Shown here in pieces: positions 1-7,099 of a stretch of DNA of 17,904 bases. The translations under genes and the position numbers were made by a program. The notes beneath the pieces are model-generated. The model had not been told where the DNA came from and did no database searches. It saw nothing but the letters and a program-made list of their open reading frames with translations. The DNA is from Rikenellaceae bacterium UBA1749 (GTDB lineage: Bacteria > Bacteroidota > Bacteroidia > Bacteroidales > Rikenellaceae). The stretch covers positions 1-17,904 of the forward strand of contig DCHP01000058.1 of assembly GCA_002315675.1 (NCBI GenBank), given 5' to 3'. Each line of letters opens with the position of its first letter. Position 1 is the first letter of the stretch.

Positions 1-21
1 CAATAATAGCTGCAATGTGGG

Positions 22-1431
22 TTAAGATCCATAAAAATAGTAATGGCTGATTTTATTCTTCTCTATCAGTACACTTTCTTGACTCAAGGATTTGATAACA
101 TCATCAGCGATTTTGCATATTTGTTCATCAGATGCGCCATAAATTGTATATATTAGCATCTGTTCCATTCCTGAATAGTCATCACCTTTGTATCCACCTA
201 CACCATCTACTGACGAAATATAGCCAGATACATATTTTAAGCAAATATCATTAATGATGTCTCGTGCTTCTTTCAATGAAAAGCGTTTTGAATAATCCTT
301 CGTTGTTAGTCCGATTATTATAGAATACTCATCATTGGAAAGAAGTTCCGTATTTGAGGATGCAATAAAATTGAGTCTTTTAGAGATGATATCAAGTTCA
401 TTTTTATAATCTTCTCCGGCAATTGACAATTTTGATGCAATATTCTGAATGGGGTTGAGGAAATTCTTTCGTACAACACGAAGCATTAATGCAAATGTAA
501 GAAGCATTACAAGAGCAACAAATAAGGATATACGAAACAATTTGATTATTTCAGGGATAACTTCAAGACGGCAATTTCCATAGAAAAATTCCGGAAATAA
601 GATTATGAAAGATAAAACTATAGATAGAATAATAGAAATGATCATCATCCACATGAAAAGTTGATATGAAAGGGAATGAAACCCATAGAATGCCGGATTA
701 ATTTCTACTGTCGGGGTCGGACGTGCTGATAGTGTAGCGCCAAAAATTGGTAGTAAAAGTAATAATTGGAGTACAAAATTAGGCTCATCAAAAAACCTTA
801 CAATAAAGAGCGTAATTGGAATGCTCAAAATGAGGAAAATATTGGCAGTTGCAAAACCATGGCTATATTGGTTTCCATCTGATTTTTCCGGTATATCTGC
901 CCATTTATTTAGAAGTGGAAGAAAAAGCATTACAGGTATACCGATAAAAATATTACTCTGAAGATTATTCAAGAAAACTACTTGAAAAAATTGAAACACC
1001 GATTCGCTATTGTAGTACAAGTGATAAAGAGCAGTGATCGAACAGGAAAAAGATAGTTTAACCAACAGAACAGTATATATAAAATTAGCAAGAGATTGCA
1101 AATTATAAATATACATGCCTTTAATCAATGAATGATTCCATGATGCATAGAAAAGTCTACGAGCGCATAGTGCAGATAGACCATTGGAGATGTAGATGAA
1201 TAGGAAAATAGGTGACGGATCGTATAGAAAGTTTCCGACAAATACGCCTATTGCGGCTGGTAATCCCCAGAATATTCCAAGAACAATAGGAAGAAAACCT
1301 TGCAGAGAGTGCTCAACAACCATATGCACTGGTTGGATGTTTTGAAAAGGAAAAAGCAATGCCAAATAGATCACTGTTGTTATGATGATCTTGCTAACAA
1401 ATGCAGGCATTTTCTTTATGATATCATTCAT
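22..1431 (-). CDS. Polytopic membrane protein with cytosolic alpha/beta C-terminal domain, function unknown
   Basis: I do not recognise this 469-residue protein with certainty. Residues 1-320 hold about eight to nine hydrophobic segments (roughly 14-30, 44-68, 73-90, 108-127, 146-173, 194-212, 218-234, 255-280, 297-320). The second, with LPIVLGIFWGLPAAIG, resembles the membrane sensor modules (MASE1-like) or ECF-type substrate-binding membrane proteins of other bacteria. A polar linker (322-360) leads to a soluble tail (367-469). Its predicted strand-helix-strand-strand-helix-strand order suggests a ferredoxin-like (ACT, PII or DUF3574-like) fold; that is inference. No kinase, phosphatase or GGDEF motif is visible. 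The start is the only good ATG before the first membrane segment. It stands alone: proA ends 256 bp upstream, with a terminator-like hairpin between. An 8-bp-arm hairpin lies in its leader. A sensor or transporter is the best guess. Confidence 0.6.
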   Translation of the reverse strand: MNDIIKKMPAFVSKIIITTVIYLALLFPFQNIQPVHMVVEHSLQGFLPIVLGIFWGLPAAIGVFVGNFLYDPSPIFLFIYISNGLSALCARRLFYASWNHSLIKGMYIYNLQSLANFIYTVLLVKLSFSCSITALYHLYYNSESVFQFFQVVFLNNLQSNIFIGIPVMLFLPLLNKWADIPEKSDGNQYSHGFATANIFLILSIPITLFIVRFFDEPNFVLQLLLLLPIFGATLSARPTPTVEINPAFYGFHSLSYQLFMWMMIISIILSIVLSFIILFPEFFYGNCRLEVIPEIIKLFRISLFVALVMLLTFALMLRVVRKNFLNPIQNIASKLSIAGEDYKNELDIISKRLNFIASSNTELLSNDEYSIIIGLTTKDYSKRFSLKEARDIINDICLKYVSGYISSVDGVGGYKGDDYSGMEQMLIYTIYGASDEQICKIADDVIKSLSQESVLIEKNKISHYYFYGS

Positions 1432-1460
1432 GAGTCTACTTGAAAAAATCCCTATGTTTG

Positions 1461-1482
1461 AAATCCAATTATATTTGGATTT
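1461..1482 (-). promoter_or_regulatory. Perfect 8-bp inverted repeat in the leader of the membrane-protein gene
   Basis: AAATCCAA and TTGGATTT face each other across a 6-bp spacer, 30 bp upstream of the ATG at 1431. The site could be a regulator operator or a leader hairpin. No TAnnTTTG promoter element is seen on the minus strand of this gap (1432-1686), so its position relative to a transcription start is unknown. The rest of the gap holds only the proA terminator-like hairpin. Confidence 0.35.
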
Positions 1483-1614
1483 TAACTGGAAAGTATTTTT
1501 GTCATTTTTAACACTATTACAGGTCTCTGGAATTGGGGGTGTTTCTCAATATTTGGACTATTTCAAGTGCGCTCATTCATTTATTCTCAAAAGGTCTTTC
1601 TGAATTACTTAATA

Positions 1615-1650
1615 CCAATCTTATTATTAAATGGGTGATAATAGGATTGG
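1615..1650 (-). terminator. Hairpin downstream of proA, probable terminator
   Basis: A 13-bp stem (CCAATC... pairing with ...GATTGG, one A-C mismatch when read on the minus strand) with a 10-nt loop starts 37 bp after the proA stop. The arms are 1615-1627 and 1638-1650. The sequence after it on the minus strand is only mildly T-rich, so this is a weaker candidate than the other terminators in the window. Its position between the proline operon and the next gene supports the call. Confidence 0.5.
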
Positions 1651-1686
1651 AATAAGTGTATGATTGAAATCATGCATGTTGAATAA

Positions 1687-2928
1687 TTACGGACGCGTCT
1701 GTCCGTTACCATCAATAAGCCATTTGTATGTTGTGATTTCTTCAAGAGCCATTGGTCCCCTTGCACCAAGTTTCTGAGTACTGATTCCTATTTCGGCGCC
1801 AAGGCCAAATTGAGCTCCGTCAGTAAAACTGGTAGGAGCATTGACATAGACGCATGCAGCATCCACTTCTCTCTGGAATTTTTCCGCTGATTGTCTGTCC
1901 TCTGTGATAATCGATTCACTATGACCTGATCCATAAACCGATATATGTTCAATAGCCTCGTCAAGCGAATCAACGACCTTAAGTGCCATCTTGTAATCCA
2001 TAAATTCAGTACCAAATGTAGTACTATCTGCTTTTTGAAGCAGTCCATCAGGATATTTTCCTTCAAGCACTTCGTATGCACGTTCGTCTGCATAGATGAT
2101 TACATTTTTCTGAGACAAACCAGCAACAAGCTGAGAAAGATCAGAAAGCCTACCTGAATGAACCAGAAGACAGTCAAGAGCATTACATACGCTGACACGC
2201 CGTGTTTTTGCATTGAAGATTGTCTTCTTGCCAATTTCAATATCACCTGTTAAATCGAAATATGAGTCCACCACACCGGCTCCTGTTTCAATACATGGAA
2301 CTTTGGCATTTTCTCTTACAAAATCAATAAGTTTCCGCCCGCCCCTTGGAATAACAAGATCAACAAATCCTTGAGCAGTAAGCATTTTTGCAGTAGCTTC
2401 ATGGGTTGGAGGGAGAAGTGTTGCAGCTGAAATATCAACACCATTTTCCTGAAGAACAGACTGTATAATGGATATTGAACAATTATTTGTATTCTGCGCA
2501 TCTTTTCCTCCTTTGAGTATACAGACATTTCCGCTTTTGAAGCAAAGTGAGAAAACGTCAAAAGTAACATTCGGACGAGCTTCATACACTACACCAATAA
2601 CGCCGAACGGAACACTTATTTGTCTAATTCTAAGACCATTTTCAAGGGTATTATCCTTGAGAATCCTTCCAAGTGGCGAATCAAGAGATGCGACATGCCT
2701 CATATCAGACGCTATCGCTTCGAGCCTCGGCAAAGTCAGAAGAAGACGATCATACAATGGATTCATTGGATCCATTGCCTGAAGATCAATATTGTTAGCT
2801 TCGAGAATATCTTCTGAAGAAGATATTATTCTTTCAGATAATTTAATAAGTATATTGTTTCTCTCTGCATCAGTAAGTTTCTGAACAGAACGGCATGCTT
2901 TCTTTGCAGTAATAAAAAGTTCTTCCAT
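1687..2928 (-). CDS. proA: Gamma-glutamyl phosphate reductase (glutamate-5-semialdehyde dehydrogenase)
   Basis: Second enzyme of proline synthesis. It reduces gamma-glutamyl phosphate with NADPH to glutamate-5-semialdehyde, which cyclises to pyrroline-5-carboxylate; cytosolic. The 413 residues match the normal family length. Visible family features are VYEARPNVTFDV (114-125), the stretch from FKSGN to LKGGK (130-142), IPRGG (193-197), and the catalytic-cysteine segment around NAKTRRVSVCNALDC with the nucleophile at about C248. GHSESI (335-340) and the conserved C-terminal block from FTDGAQFG to LGARGP (368-392) are also intact. It is the last gene of proC-proB-proA, 30 bp after proB. The ATG at 2928 gives the usual ProA N-terminus. 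Glutamyl phosphate is labile, so tight co-expression with ProB fits known ProB-ProA coupling. Confidence 0.97.
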   Translation of the reverse strand: MEELFITAKKACRSVQKLTDAERNNILIKLSERIISSSEDILEANNIDLQAMDPMNPLYDRLLLTLPRLEAIASDMRHVASLDSPLGRILKDNTLENGLRIRQISVPFGVIGVVYEARPNVTFDVFSLCFKSGNVCILKGGKDAQNTNNCSISIIQSVLQENGVDISAATLLPPTHEATAKMLTAQGFVDLVIPRGGRKLIDFVRENAKVPCIETGAGVVDSYFDLTGDIEIGKKTIFNAKTRRVSVCNALDCLLVHSGRLSDLSQLVAGLSQKNVIIYADERAYEVLEGKYPDGLLQKADSTTFGTEFMDYKMALKVVDSLDEAIEHISVYGSGHSESIITEDRQSAEKFQREVDAACVYVNAPTSFTDGAQFGLGAEIGISTQKLGARGPMALEEITTYKWLIDGNGQTRP

Positions 2929-2958
2929 TTCGTTATATTGATATCTGAATAAATACTA

Positions 2959-3738
2959 TTATTTACAAAATTCTGTATGAAGAATGGATTCAGGATCGTT
3001 TATCACCTTGACAACAACATTTTCCCTTCGTCCATTTGCAATAATAACTTTGACTCCGGAAGAAGCAATTTCACGGGCTGTATTACATTTTGTAAGCATA
3101 CCTCCCCGACCGAACTCACTCTTTTCATCACGTATGAAAGAAGAAATATCATCAGACACCCTGACAACACGTATCACTTTACTTTCGGGTTTTGATGGGT
3201 TCCCATCATATATTCCATCAACACTTGTAAGCAGCAGTAAAATGGAGGCATTCACCATTTTAGCAACAAGACCTGACAGTTCATCATTATCTGTAAACAT
3301 AAGTTCAGTTATTGAAACAGTGTCATTTTCATTGATAATCGGAATAACACCATTCTCAATCATTACTTCAATACAGTTTTTCTGATTATCGTACTGACGT
3401 CCAGGTTCAAAATTTTCCTTCATTGTCAGGACCTGTCCTATATTGTACCCGTGATCCTTGAATAAAGTAAAATACAAATCCATCAGTCGTACCTGTCCCA
3501 TTGCAGAAAACAATTGTCTCTGGGAAACCTTTTCCATTCCCGGTATAGTCTTTTTAAAAAGTTTCCTACCACATGCCACGGCTCCACTGGTGACAAGCAC
3601 TACGTCGTAATTCATTTTTCTGAGTTCAACAATCTGATCCACAATTGAAGAAATCATGGTAATATCCAAAGAGCCATCCTGCCTTGTAAGGACATTACTA
3701 CCAACCTTTACAACTACCCTATCTTTCATAAAACTCAT
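2959..3738 (-). CDS. proB: Glutamate 5-kinase, short form without PUA domain
   Basis: First enzyme of proline synthesis: ATP-dependent phosphorylation of glutamate to gamma-glutamyl phosphate, and the usual point of proline feedback inhibition. The whole 259-residue protein is an amino-acid kinase fold: VVVKVGSN (8-15), VTSGAVACG (49-57), IINENDTVS (134-142), FTDNDELSGLVA (148-159) and GRGGMLTKCNTA (210-221), where substrate and ATP contacts lie. The E. coli enzyme is about 100 residues longer because of a C-terminal PUA domain, which is absent here. The PUA-less form is common in Bacteroidota, so it is not a truncation. The alternative ATG at M4 (3729) gives MKDRVVVKVGSN and may be the real start. 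It lies 19 bp after proC and 30 bp before proA. Confidence 0.95.
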   Translation of the reverse strand: MSFMKDRVVVKVGSNVLTRQDGSLDITMISSIVDQIVELRKMNYDVVLVTSGAVACGRKLFKKTIPGMEKVSQRQLFSAMGQVRLMDLYFTLFKDHGYNIGQVLTMKENFEPGRQYDNQKNCIEVMIENGVIPIINENDTVSITELMFTDNDELSGLVAKMVNASILLLLTSVDGIYDGNPSKPESKVIRVVRVSDDISSFIRDEKSEFGRGGMLTKCNTAREIASSGVKVIIANGRRENVVVKVINDPESILHTEFCK

Positions 3739-3757
3739 TTAACAATTCATAAATAAG

Positions 3758-4507
3758 CTACAAACTGGCTTTCAGTCCATTGATTACAGATTCTGTAAAT
3801 CCACCTTTATCCATAGCATTAAGACCTCTTTCTGTAAGTCCGCCAGGAGTAGCCACTTTCTTAATTTCAGCCTCAGGCTTAAAACCTTCTGCTTCTACAA
3901 CCATACAAGCACCCTGAACGGTCTGGCACACTATTTTTGCTGCCTCATCTTTACTGAAACCTAGTTCCACTGCACCCTCAACAGCAGCAGCCATATATTT
4001 CATAGCGTAACCGATTCCGCATGATGCAAGCGAAATTCCAGAGGGCAACATCTTATAGTCAACTTCAATGCATATGCCTATTGTATCGTATATGCTTTTT
4101 ACGATCTTCATCCTATCCTTGCCAGCAGAAATATCGGAAAGAAAAGTTACACTATTTGAAAATGCAGCAGCAGTATTAGGAATTGCATATATCAAATATG
4201 GAGCGTAACCGCTAAACTGTTCAGGAGTTACCTGAGCCGCCATCGAGACTACAATTTTGTCTTTTAGAACATCCTTCAACTGTTCAAGCACTCCATTCAT
4301 CTGAGATGTCTTGACAGCAAGTATAACGACATCTGCCCATTTCGCAGCTTCAACATTATCAGAAGTTGCAACAATGCCGCTATTTTGATATTTGGACAAT
4401 GTTTCCTGAGATCTTGCAGTAACGTTAACTTCAACGGAACCTGACTTAATAAAACCGAATGCGCAGGCACCTCCAATATGCCCTCCGCCAATAATAGTAA
4501 CTTTCAT
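3758..4507 (-). CDS. proC: Pyrroline-5-carboxylate reductase
   Basis: Last step of proline synthesis: NAD(P)H-dependent reduction of pyrroline-5-carboxylate to L-proline in the cytosol. The N-terminus carries the Rossmann dinucleotide motif (IIGGGHIGGA, residues 5-14). The C-terminal signature around TPGGLTERGLNAMDKGG (about 217-233) is diagnostic for the family. I place the start at the ATG at 4507 (249 residues, MKVTIIGGG) rather than an in-frame TTG three bases upstream. First gene of the operon; proB follows after 19 bp. Having all three proline genes in one operon is tidy, since in many bacteria proC is elsewhere. A -7-like element at 4580-4587 fits as the operon promoter. Confidence 0.95.
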   Translation of the reverse strand: MKVTIIGGGHIGGACAFGFIKSGSVEVNVTARSQETLSKYQNSGIVATSDNVEAAKWADVVILAVKTSQMNGVLEQLKDVLKDKIVVSMAAQVTPEQFSGYAPYLIYAIPNTAAAFSNSVTFLSDISAGKDRMKIVKSIYDTIGICIEVDYKMLPSGISLASCGIGYAMKYMAAAVEGAVELGFSKDEAAKIVCQTVQGACMVVEAEGFKPEAEIKKVATPGGLTERGLNAMDKGGFTESVINGLKASL

Positions 4508-4579
4508 CAATATGGATAAAACAATAATATTAAATATCTAGCTTTTCCTGGCATCAGATACCAGATAAAGTTTCTGTCA

Positions 4580-4587
4580 CAAAGATA
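4580..4587 (-). promoter_or_regulatory. Candidate -7 promoter element for the proC-proB-proA operon
   Basis: Read on the minus strand this is TATCTTTG, an exact match to the Bacteroidota sigma-70 (SigABfr) -7 consensus TAnnTTTG. It predicts a start near 4575 and a leader of about 65 nt before proC. No clear -33 TTTG at the right spacing was found, which lowers confidence. The gap 4508-4667 shows nothing else convincing, and no clear terminator for the nucleoside hydrolase gene. Confidence 0.5.
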
Positions 4588-4667
4588 AAAAATAGAACCC
4601 AATTTAGACTTCTATTATCATTTGTATTTTCAGCAAATCGTCATAAAGAAAATAACAATGACCTATG

Positions 4668-5696
4668 CTATTTGAAAGAGAGAGGTTTTTGAGAGGCAAG
4701 CTGGATTAAATAATCGACAAGCATCTGACATTGGTAGTCATTTGACGAAATAAAGGATCTTTTACCTTCAGGATTCAATTTCATAATCATCCTGCCGTCA
4801 TCAAGAATAGATATGTCAATTCTGGATGACTGCGTGAACCATGGGCCGCACCCTTCTACTGCGTATATCACGGCAGTAGGATCCCAGCTTGAACGATCTG
4901 CAGGATAATTACCATATAGTTTAAAAGCCTCTGCATAGGGATGGTATTCCACCCAGTTGTAATCATTTTCTATACTTCTTGAAGGATACTTGACATATTC
5001 GCCAAGTTCCCATGGAGACACTACGATTTCAGAGGGCCATTCTGAAAAGATTCTTTTAGCTGCAGGTATATCACAGACAATATTGTATTCCTTGTTCCCT
5101 GAACCATCGCAACTGCCTCCCATGATGGTAAGAAGCTTCACCTTCCTTGAAACAAGTTCCATACCTGTCAGAGAAGAGAATGAATCCGGTCTAGAGTCAA
5201 GAAGCTGGATAAGATTTGTGGAAAAGCCAACACTTGCAATGACAACGGAATTATCTTCCTGACTGGAAAGTACCTTACGATAAAGTCGCACAGCGTCCGG
5301 AAGTGAATCGTAGTTCCCAATAGAATGTCTGAAAATCATTTGACCATCCTGGTCCCGAAGCCTCGCAATCCTTGTATAATTCGTGCTGTCATCATCCTGG
5401 ACACCATTTAGTGCTACACCAATTGGAATATCCTGATGACCATAAAATGTATTCAGGATATCTACATACTCTGCAGGCATCAGACCTGTCTTGTTGACAC
5501 CTATCATCAGACAATTTGCTTTTCCCTCATCAACATATCTATTCAAGATTGCAAGGGCAAGTGCATCATCAATATCATTTCCGATATCGGTTTCAAGGAT
5601 AATATTGACAGGAGCTCTTTTTTCACTACACGAAATAGAAAGGAAGAGACACATCAAAGGGAGGATACATAAGTGGATGGTACATGAAATTTTCAT
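4668..5696 (-). CDS. Lipoprotein nucleoside hydrolase (IU-NH fold)
   Basis: Predicted envelope lipoprotein that cleaves N-glycosidic bonds of nucleosides or a related ribosyl substrate. I choose the ATG at 5696 (342 residues) because it opens a classic signal (MKIS... to LSISC, lipid Cys at about 23); an upstream in-frame ATG at 5726 would add ten residues in front. Family motifs are the metal-binding cluster ETDIGNDIDDA (35-45; D37, D43 and D44 correspond to the usual Ca-binding and general-base aspartates), IMGGSCDG followed by EYN (about 191-205), and SSWDPTAV (269-276, metal-ligand D272). The residue before D272 is Trp where the protozoal enzymes have a proton-donor His. This probably marks a subgroup with different substrate handling. 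Last gene of the aroQ cluster, 60 bp after the SGNH gene (30 bp with the longer start). Confidence 0.82.
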   Translation of the reverse strand: MKISCTIHLCILPLMCLFLSISCSEKRAPVNIILETDIGNDIDDALALAILNRYVDEGKANCLMIGVNKTGLMPAEYVDILNTFYGHQDIPIGVALNGVQDDDSTNYTRIARLRDQDGQMIFRHSIGNYDSLPDAVRLYRKVLSSQEDNSVVIASVGFSTNLIQLLDSRPDSFSSLTGMELVSRKVKLLTIMGGSCDGSGNKEYNIVCDIPAAKRIFSEWPSEIVVSPWELGEYVKYPSRSIENDYNWVEYHPYAEAFKLYGNYPADRSSWDPTAVIYAVEGCGPWFTQSSRIDISILDDGRMIMKLNPEGKRSFISSNDYQCQMLVDYLIQLASQKPLSFK

Positions 5697-5756
5697 AATC
5701 GTAAAAAAAAGACAAACCATAGACATACAAGACCATGGTTTATAGAATAGTCAAAA

Positions 5757-6443
5757 TTATTTACGGATTTTAAGGGTCTTTATTGCCTTCATCACCTCAT
5801 CTTCCATAGCCTTATAACCTTTAATACCCGGATGAACTGCATCCTTGTTTGGCTGACGATATTCATCCTTTAGGCCACCGTTTTCATCGGCGGTTACAGC
5901 AAACATATCTGCAACAGGGATTTTGTTTTTTGCGGCATAATTCAGGATAAGGGCATTAAGTTCGGCAACCGGCCCTTTTGGATCGATTTCCTGACGCCAT
6001 CCGATCTGGTCTGCAGCAACAAGGGTACAAAGTACCACTTTGATATTGTTAGACCTTGCAATATCAACCATATTACATATATTGGCAAAAATATGTTCTA
6101 CTGATTCTGCGTAGTATTTATTATGGGCAATATCATTGATACCTGCCAAAATAACAACAGCACGTGGTTTCAAGTCAACAACATCATAACGGAAACGACC
6201 AAGCATCTGGGCTGTCACCTGACCGCCAATTCCTCGGCCGGCAAAATTGTTTTTTGTGAAAAATTCCTGATCCTCATTAAACCAGCATTCTGTAATGGAA
6301 TTACCCATAAATACAACTTTCGGTGGAGTCGTGATTTCTGAATTAGTTTTTGCGTAACGTTTGACAATACACCACTCTTCCTGAGCTGAAGCTGAGAAAA
6401 CAAATGAGGTTACAAATAAAACAGTAAATAAAAATCTTTTCAT
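5757..6443 (-). CDS. Secreted SGNH/GDSL-family hydrolase
   Basis: Predicted periplasmic or exported esterase/acylhydrolase. A Sec signal peptide (1-21, ending SASAQ) is followed by the four SGNH blocks. Block I is VFMGNSIT with nucleophile S49. Block II is the Gly in GRGIGG (69-74). Block III is AGIND with N103. Block V is DAVHPGIKGY with the D201/H204 pair. At 228 residues it is a single-domain enzyme. It resembles the PAF-acetylhydrolase-like or carbohydrate-esterase SGNH proteins common in Bacteroidota, but the substrate cannot be read from sequence. It sits 16 bp after aroQ and just before the lipoprotein nucleoside hydrolase, so the three are probably co-transcribed. A role in deacylating glycan or nucleoside-linked substrates in the envelope is speculation. 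Confidence 0.85.
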   Translation of the reverse strand: MKRFLFTVLFVTSFVFSASAQEEWCIVKRYAKTNSEITTPPKVVFMGNSITECWFNEDQEFFTKNNFAGRGIGGQVTAQMLGRFRYDVVDLKPRAVVILAGINDIAHNKYYAESVEHIFANICNMVDIARSNNIKVVLCTLVAADQIGWRQEIDPKGPVAELNALILNYAAKNKIPVADMFAVTADENGGLKDEYRQPNKDAVHPGIKGYKAMEDEVMKAIKTLKIRK

Positions 6444-6459
6444 TTCCTTCTATATGATT

Positions 6460-6891
6460 TTATCTAACATAATATTTGATTGCAAGTCGGTATGAATCAA
6501 AGCCAAAACCCATAATCAGTCCATCAACTCTTGGGGTCAGATAAGAGATATGGCGGAAAGGTTCCCTTGATGCAACATTTGAGATATGGACTTCTGTTAC
6601 ATGCAGTCCTAAATCCATGACAGCGCCAACGGCATCTGCAAGTGCAACAGATGTATGGGTATATCCTCCAGCGTTTAATATTACAGCATCAAATTTTTCA
6701 ACTGATTCATGAAGGATATTTATCAGCTCCCCTTCAACATTACTCTGTTTATATTCGATTTCTGCCTGATTCTGGAATTCATTACGAATAGACTGAAGAA
6801 AAGATTCAAAGTCATTGGTTCCATACCAGATTGGTTCTCTTTTACCCAGCATATTTAGATTTGGGCCATTTAATATCAATAACTTTTTCAT
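6460..6891 (-). CDS. aroQ: 3-dehydroquinate dehydratase, type II
   Basis: Third shikimate-pathway step, reversible dehydration of 3-dehydroquinate to 3-dehydroshikimate; usually a cytosolic dodecamer. The 143 residues match the normal type II length. Visible motifs are ILNGPNLNMLGKREP (6-20) with catalytic Tyr23 in WYG, the substrate-binding segment NAGGYTHTSVAL (73-84), EVHISN with catalytic His102, and SREPFR (108-113). The ATG at 6891 gives the standard MKKLLILNGPNLN start. It leads a minus-strand cluster with two secreted hydrolases, with only 16 bp to the next gene, and is divergent from xerD. AroQ next to xerD is, as I recall, common in Bacteroidales. Confidence 0.97.
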   Translation of the reverse strand: MKKLLILNGPNLNMLGKREPIWYGTNDFESFLQSIRNEFQNQAEIEYKQSNVEGELINILHESVEKFDAVILNAGGYTHTSVALADAVGAVMDLGLHVTEVHISNVASREPFRHISYLTPRVDGLIMGFGFDSYRLAIKYYVR

Positions 6892-6948
6892 TTGAAATAT
6901 CCCGAAACGAAAAATACAATTATTATCCCTATGAAGGGTTTATCAAAA

Positions 6949-6956
6949 CAAAAATA
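6949..6956 (-). promoter_or_regulatory. Candidate -7 promoter element for the aroQ cluster
   Basis: The minus strand reads TATTTTTG, matching TAnnTTTG. It would start transcripts near 6944 and give a leader of about 50 nt, with a short CCCT/AGGG hairpin (6927-6938) near its 5' end. The surroundings are A/T-rich, so a chance match is possible, and no -33 element is evident. Confidence 0.4.
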
Positions 6957-7042
6957 CAAAATTGTAGGGAAAAAATATTGGGTTGAGGAAAAAACATAGA
7001 AAGATTAAAGGGAAAAGAAGAACAAGAAGCATATCGTTCATG

Positions 7043-7054
7043 TAGCATATGCTA
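7043..7054. promoter_or_regulatory. 12-bp perfect palindrome upstream of xerD
   Basis: TAGCATATGCTA is self-complementary over all 12 bases and lies 45 bp before the xerD ATG. Just downstream, TAACTTAG (7064-7071) is one mismatch from the TAnnTTTG promoter element and would suit xerD. A purine-rich AGGGGGAAAG stretch ends about 6 bp before the ATG and may aid ribosome binding. The palindrome could be an operator; no other copy was noticed in the window. Confidence 0.3.
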
Positions 7055-7099
7055 AAAAAGCATTAACTTAGTGCAGTAAACTATAGGGGGAAAGAATTC

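Noticed and set aside
1382..1603. 73-codon plus-strand frame overlapping the start of the membrane-protein gene
   Set aside because: It overlaps a far longer gene antisense, and its sequence includes the palindromic leader element. No family features.
2984..3385. 133-codon plus-strand frame antisense to proB
   Set aside because: proB is unambiguous with all kinase motifs intact, and the antisense product has no domain.
2959..3738. proB as a truncated gene because it lacks the PUA domain
   Set aside because: The kinase domain is complete, the stop is followed by an intact proA, and PUA-less ProB is common in Bacteroidota.
4508..4510. TTG as the proC start
   Set aside because: The ATG at 4507 gives the standard MKVTIIGGG N-terminus; the TTG adds only one residue with no support.
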